DNA from: Bacillota bacterium
GTDB lineage: Bacteria > Bacillota > Clostridia > Lachnospirales > Lachnospiraceae
Length of the DNA: 6,095 nt
Assembly: GCA_023398855.1 (NCBI GenBank)
Contig: JAEWRS010000525.1
Location: 1-6,095 of the forward strand
Direction of reading: 5' to 3'
Shown here: positions 5,634-6,095 of the stretch, piece by piece
How positions within the stretch are numbered: the stretch's first letter is position 1
Layout: every line of letters begins with the position of its first letter
Position numbers and translations under genes: made by a program
The notes under the pieces: generated by a model
Database searches by the model: none
What the model was told of the DNA's origin: nothing
Seen by the model: only the letters and a program-made list of their open reading frames with translations

Positions 5634-5662
5634 TACGCCTGCCTCCATCTGTAATTTGATTC

Positions 5663-5691
5663 AGGTTATCACAAAGAATTTATTTTGTCAA
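5663..5691 (-). promoter_or_regulatory. Promoter of the aspS leader
   Basis: Minus strand: perfect TTGACA (5691-5686), 17-base spacer, and a weak -10 TAACCT (5668-5663). The predicted start near 5656 puts the leader-peptide ribosome site about ten bases into the RNA. It lies 55 bases after the stop of the upstream peptidase gene, with no clear terminator between them. Confidence 0.6.
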
Positions 5692-5745
5692 ATATTTTTA
5701 CTTGTCCTGATTACACTAAAAATACATGACCAGACCTTCCATGCA

Positions 5746-6095
5746 TTAAATAAAATATTCAATAGTATTTGCGGGTTTCTTCTGAGTCACACTGTTAAAA
5801 ATAATGACAGCCTCTCTGGTATCCTTAGGGCCAAGTGCATAGGTACCCTTTCCTGTATCGTTAAACATTTCCCACGGCACACAGCGGTTCCTTTGATAAG
5901 GCATATCCGTAATCAGCTCCAGTCCCTTTTGCTTAAAAGGCTTTTTCCTGAAATAAGGATCGAATAAATAAACACACTGGCTGTCAGCCCCTGTCAGTAA
6001 TACATAGTGCCAGCAGCCGTACATCACCCGCGCTACCACTACTCCCCCCTGCTGCAGACCATACATGACCTTGCTGTTTTCCCCCATATACACTT
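5746..6095 (-). CDS. C39-like papain-fold cysteine peptidase, C-terminal fragment (5' end outside window)
   Basis: The last 115 or so residues of a protein whose start lies beyond the window; the frame is open to the edge, so the GTG at 6093 is not a convincing start. The pattern LQQGGVVVARVMYGCWHYVLLTGADSQCVY then FDPYF resembles the His/Asp half of C39-like peptidases, where a histidine before a VLLTG strand and the Asp of a DPY turn complete a Cys-His-Asp site. Counting from 6093, these are H29 and D45; the catalytic cysteine would be upstream. The PWEMFNDTGKGTYALGP segment fits the following strand-helix. It could be a free peptidase or a peptidase-like binding protein. No partner gene is visible, and it is separated from aspS by the leader region. 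Confidence 0.5.
   Translation of the reverse strand, partial: VYMGENSKVMYGLQQGGVVVARVMYGCWHYVLLTGADSQCVYLFDPYFRKKPFKQKGLELITDMPYQRNRCVPWEMFNDTGKGTYALGPKDTREAVIIFNSVTQKKPANTIEYFI

Larger units (their letters stand above)
5354..5656 (-). promoter_or_regulatory. Structured aspS leader RNA with attenuator
   Basis: About 300 bases between the predicted transcription start and aspS. In order it holds a short peptide gene (5633-5583), a 16-bp hairpin (5583-5548), a linker able to form alternative pairings (5558-5501), an intrinsic terminator (5512-5466), two hairpins (5465-5431, with 8-bp perfect arms; 5431-5413, with 6-bp arms) and a second small ORF ending at the aspS ribosome site. I looked for the T-box sequence (AGGGTGGNACCGCG type) on this strand and did not find it, nor a riboswitch I recognise. 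Confidence 0.75.

Noticed and set aside
5466..5656. A 6S-like stable small RNA ending at the terminator
   Set aside because: Length is about right, but the 5' and 3' ends do not pair and there is no long interrupted helix with a central bubble; a translated ORF occupies the 5' part.
5354..5662. T-box riboswitch controlling aspS
   Set aside because: The leader has the right size, a terminator and an antiterminator, but I could not find the conserved T-box sequence or the usual stem I motifs, and the Asp leader peptide explains the layout better.
5561..5663. Three copies of TGAATCA at 5663-5657, 5632-5626 and 5567-5561
   Set aside because: They fall in unrelated contexts (after the -10 box, at the leader start codon and in the hairpin loop) with uneven spacing, so chance is likely.

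Overview
The window reads as part of a low-to-mid GC Gram-positive anaerobe, most likely a Lachnospiraceae-type Clostridium. The grounds are a group-B-like [FeFe] hydrogenase, an archaeal-type aspartyl-tRNA synthetase, a clostridial-style GreA paralogue, a MATE exporter and strong purine-rich ribosome binding sites. This placement rests on gene content and protein style; no database search was possible. Every supportable gene lies on the minus strand, so transcription runs from high to low coordinates.

Layout in transcription order. (1) 6095-5746: C-terminal part of a C39-like papain-fold cysteine peptidase, cut by the window edge. (2) 5691-5354: a promoter and a roughly 300-nt structured leader. 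(3) 5353-4028: aspS, a 441-residue archaeal/eukaryotic-type aspartyl-tRNA synthetase. (4) 4027-3833: a spacer with a promoter overlapped by an 18-bp near-palindrome. (5) 3832-2588: an [FeFe] hydrogenase with an N-terminal two-cluster ferredoxin domain, closed by a perfect 19-bp hairpin terminator at 2551-2502. (6) 2462-2433: a new promoter. (7) 2388-1408: an unrecognised zinc-ribbon plus methyltransferase-like protein. (8) 1328-825: greA-like elongation factor. (9) 800-1: MATE transporter, cut by the window edge. Genes 7 to 9 look like one operon.

The most interesting item is the aspS leader. Immediately after a TTGACA promoter lies a 16-codon ORF with a good Shine-Dalgarno. It encodes MNQLQQLKKLHRDDDQ: three consecutive Asp codons just before the stop, upstream of an aspartyl-tRNA synthetase. 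A 16-bp hairpin begins at the last base of its stop codon. It is followed by segments that can pair in mutually exclusive ways and by an intrinsic terminator with eight U residues, about 110 nt upstream of aspS. This has the full anatomy of ribosome-mediated transcription attenuation sensing Asp-tRNA(Asp). I see no T-box element, the usual device for aminoacyl-tRNA synthetase genes in Firmicutes. A second small ORF ends three bases before the aspS start and may couple translation. The hydrogenase is notable for its TSCCCPMW L1 motif and a compact first ferredoxin cysteine motif.
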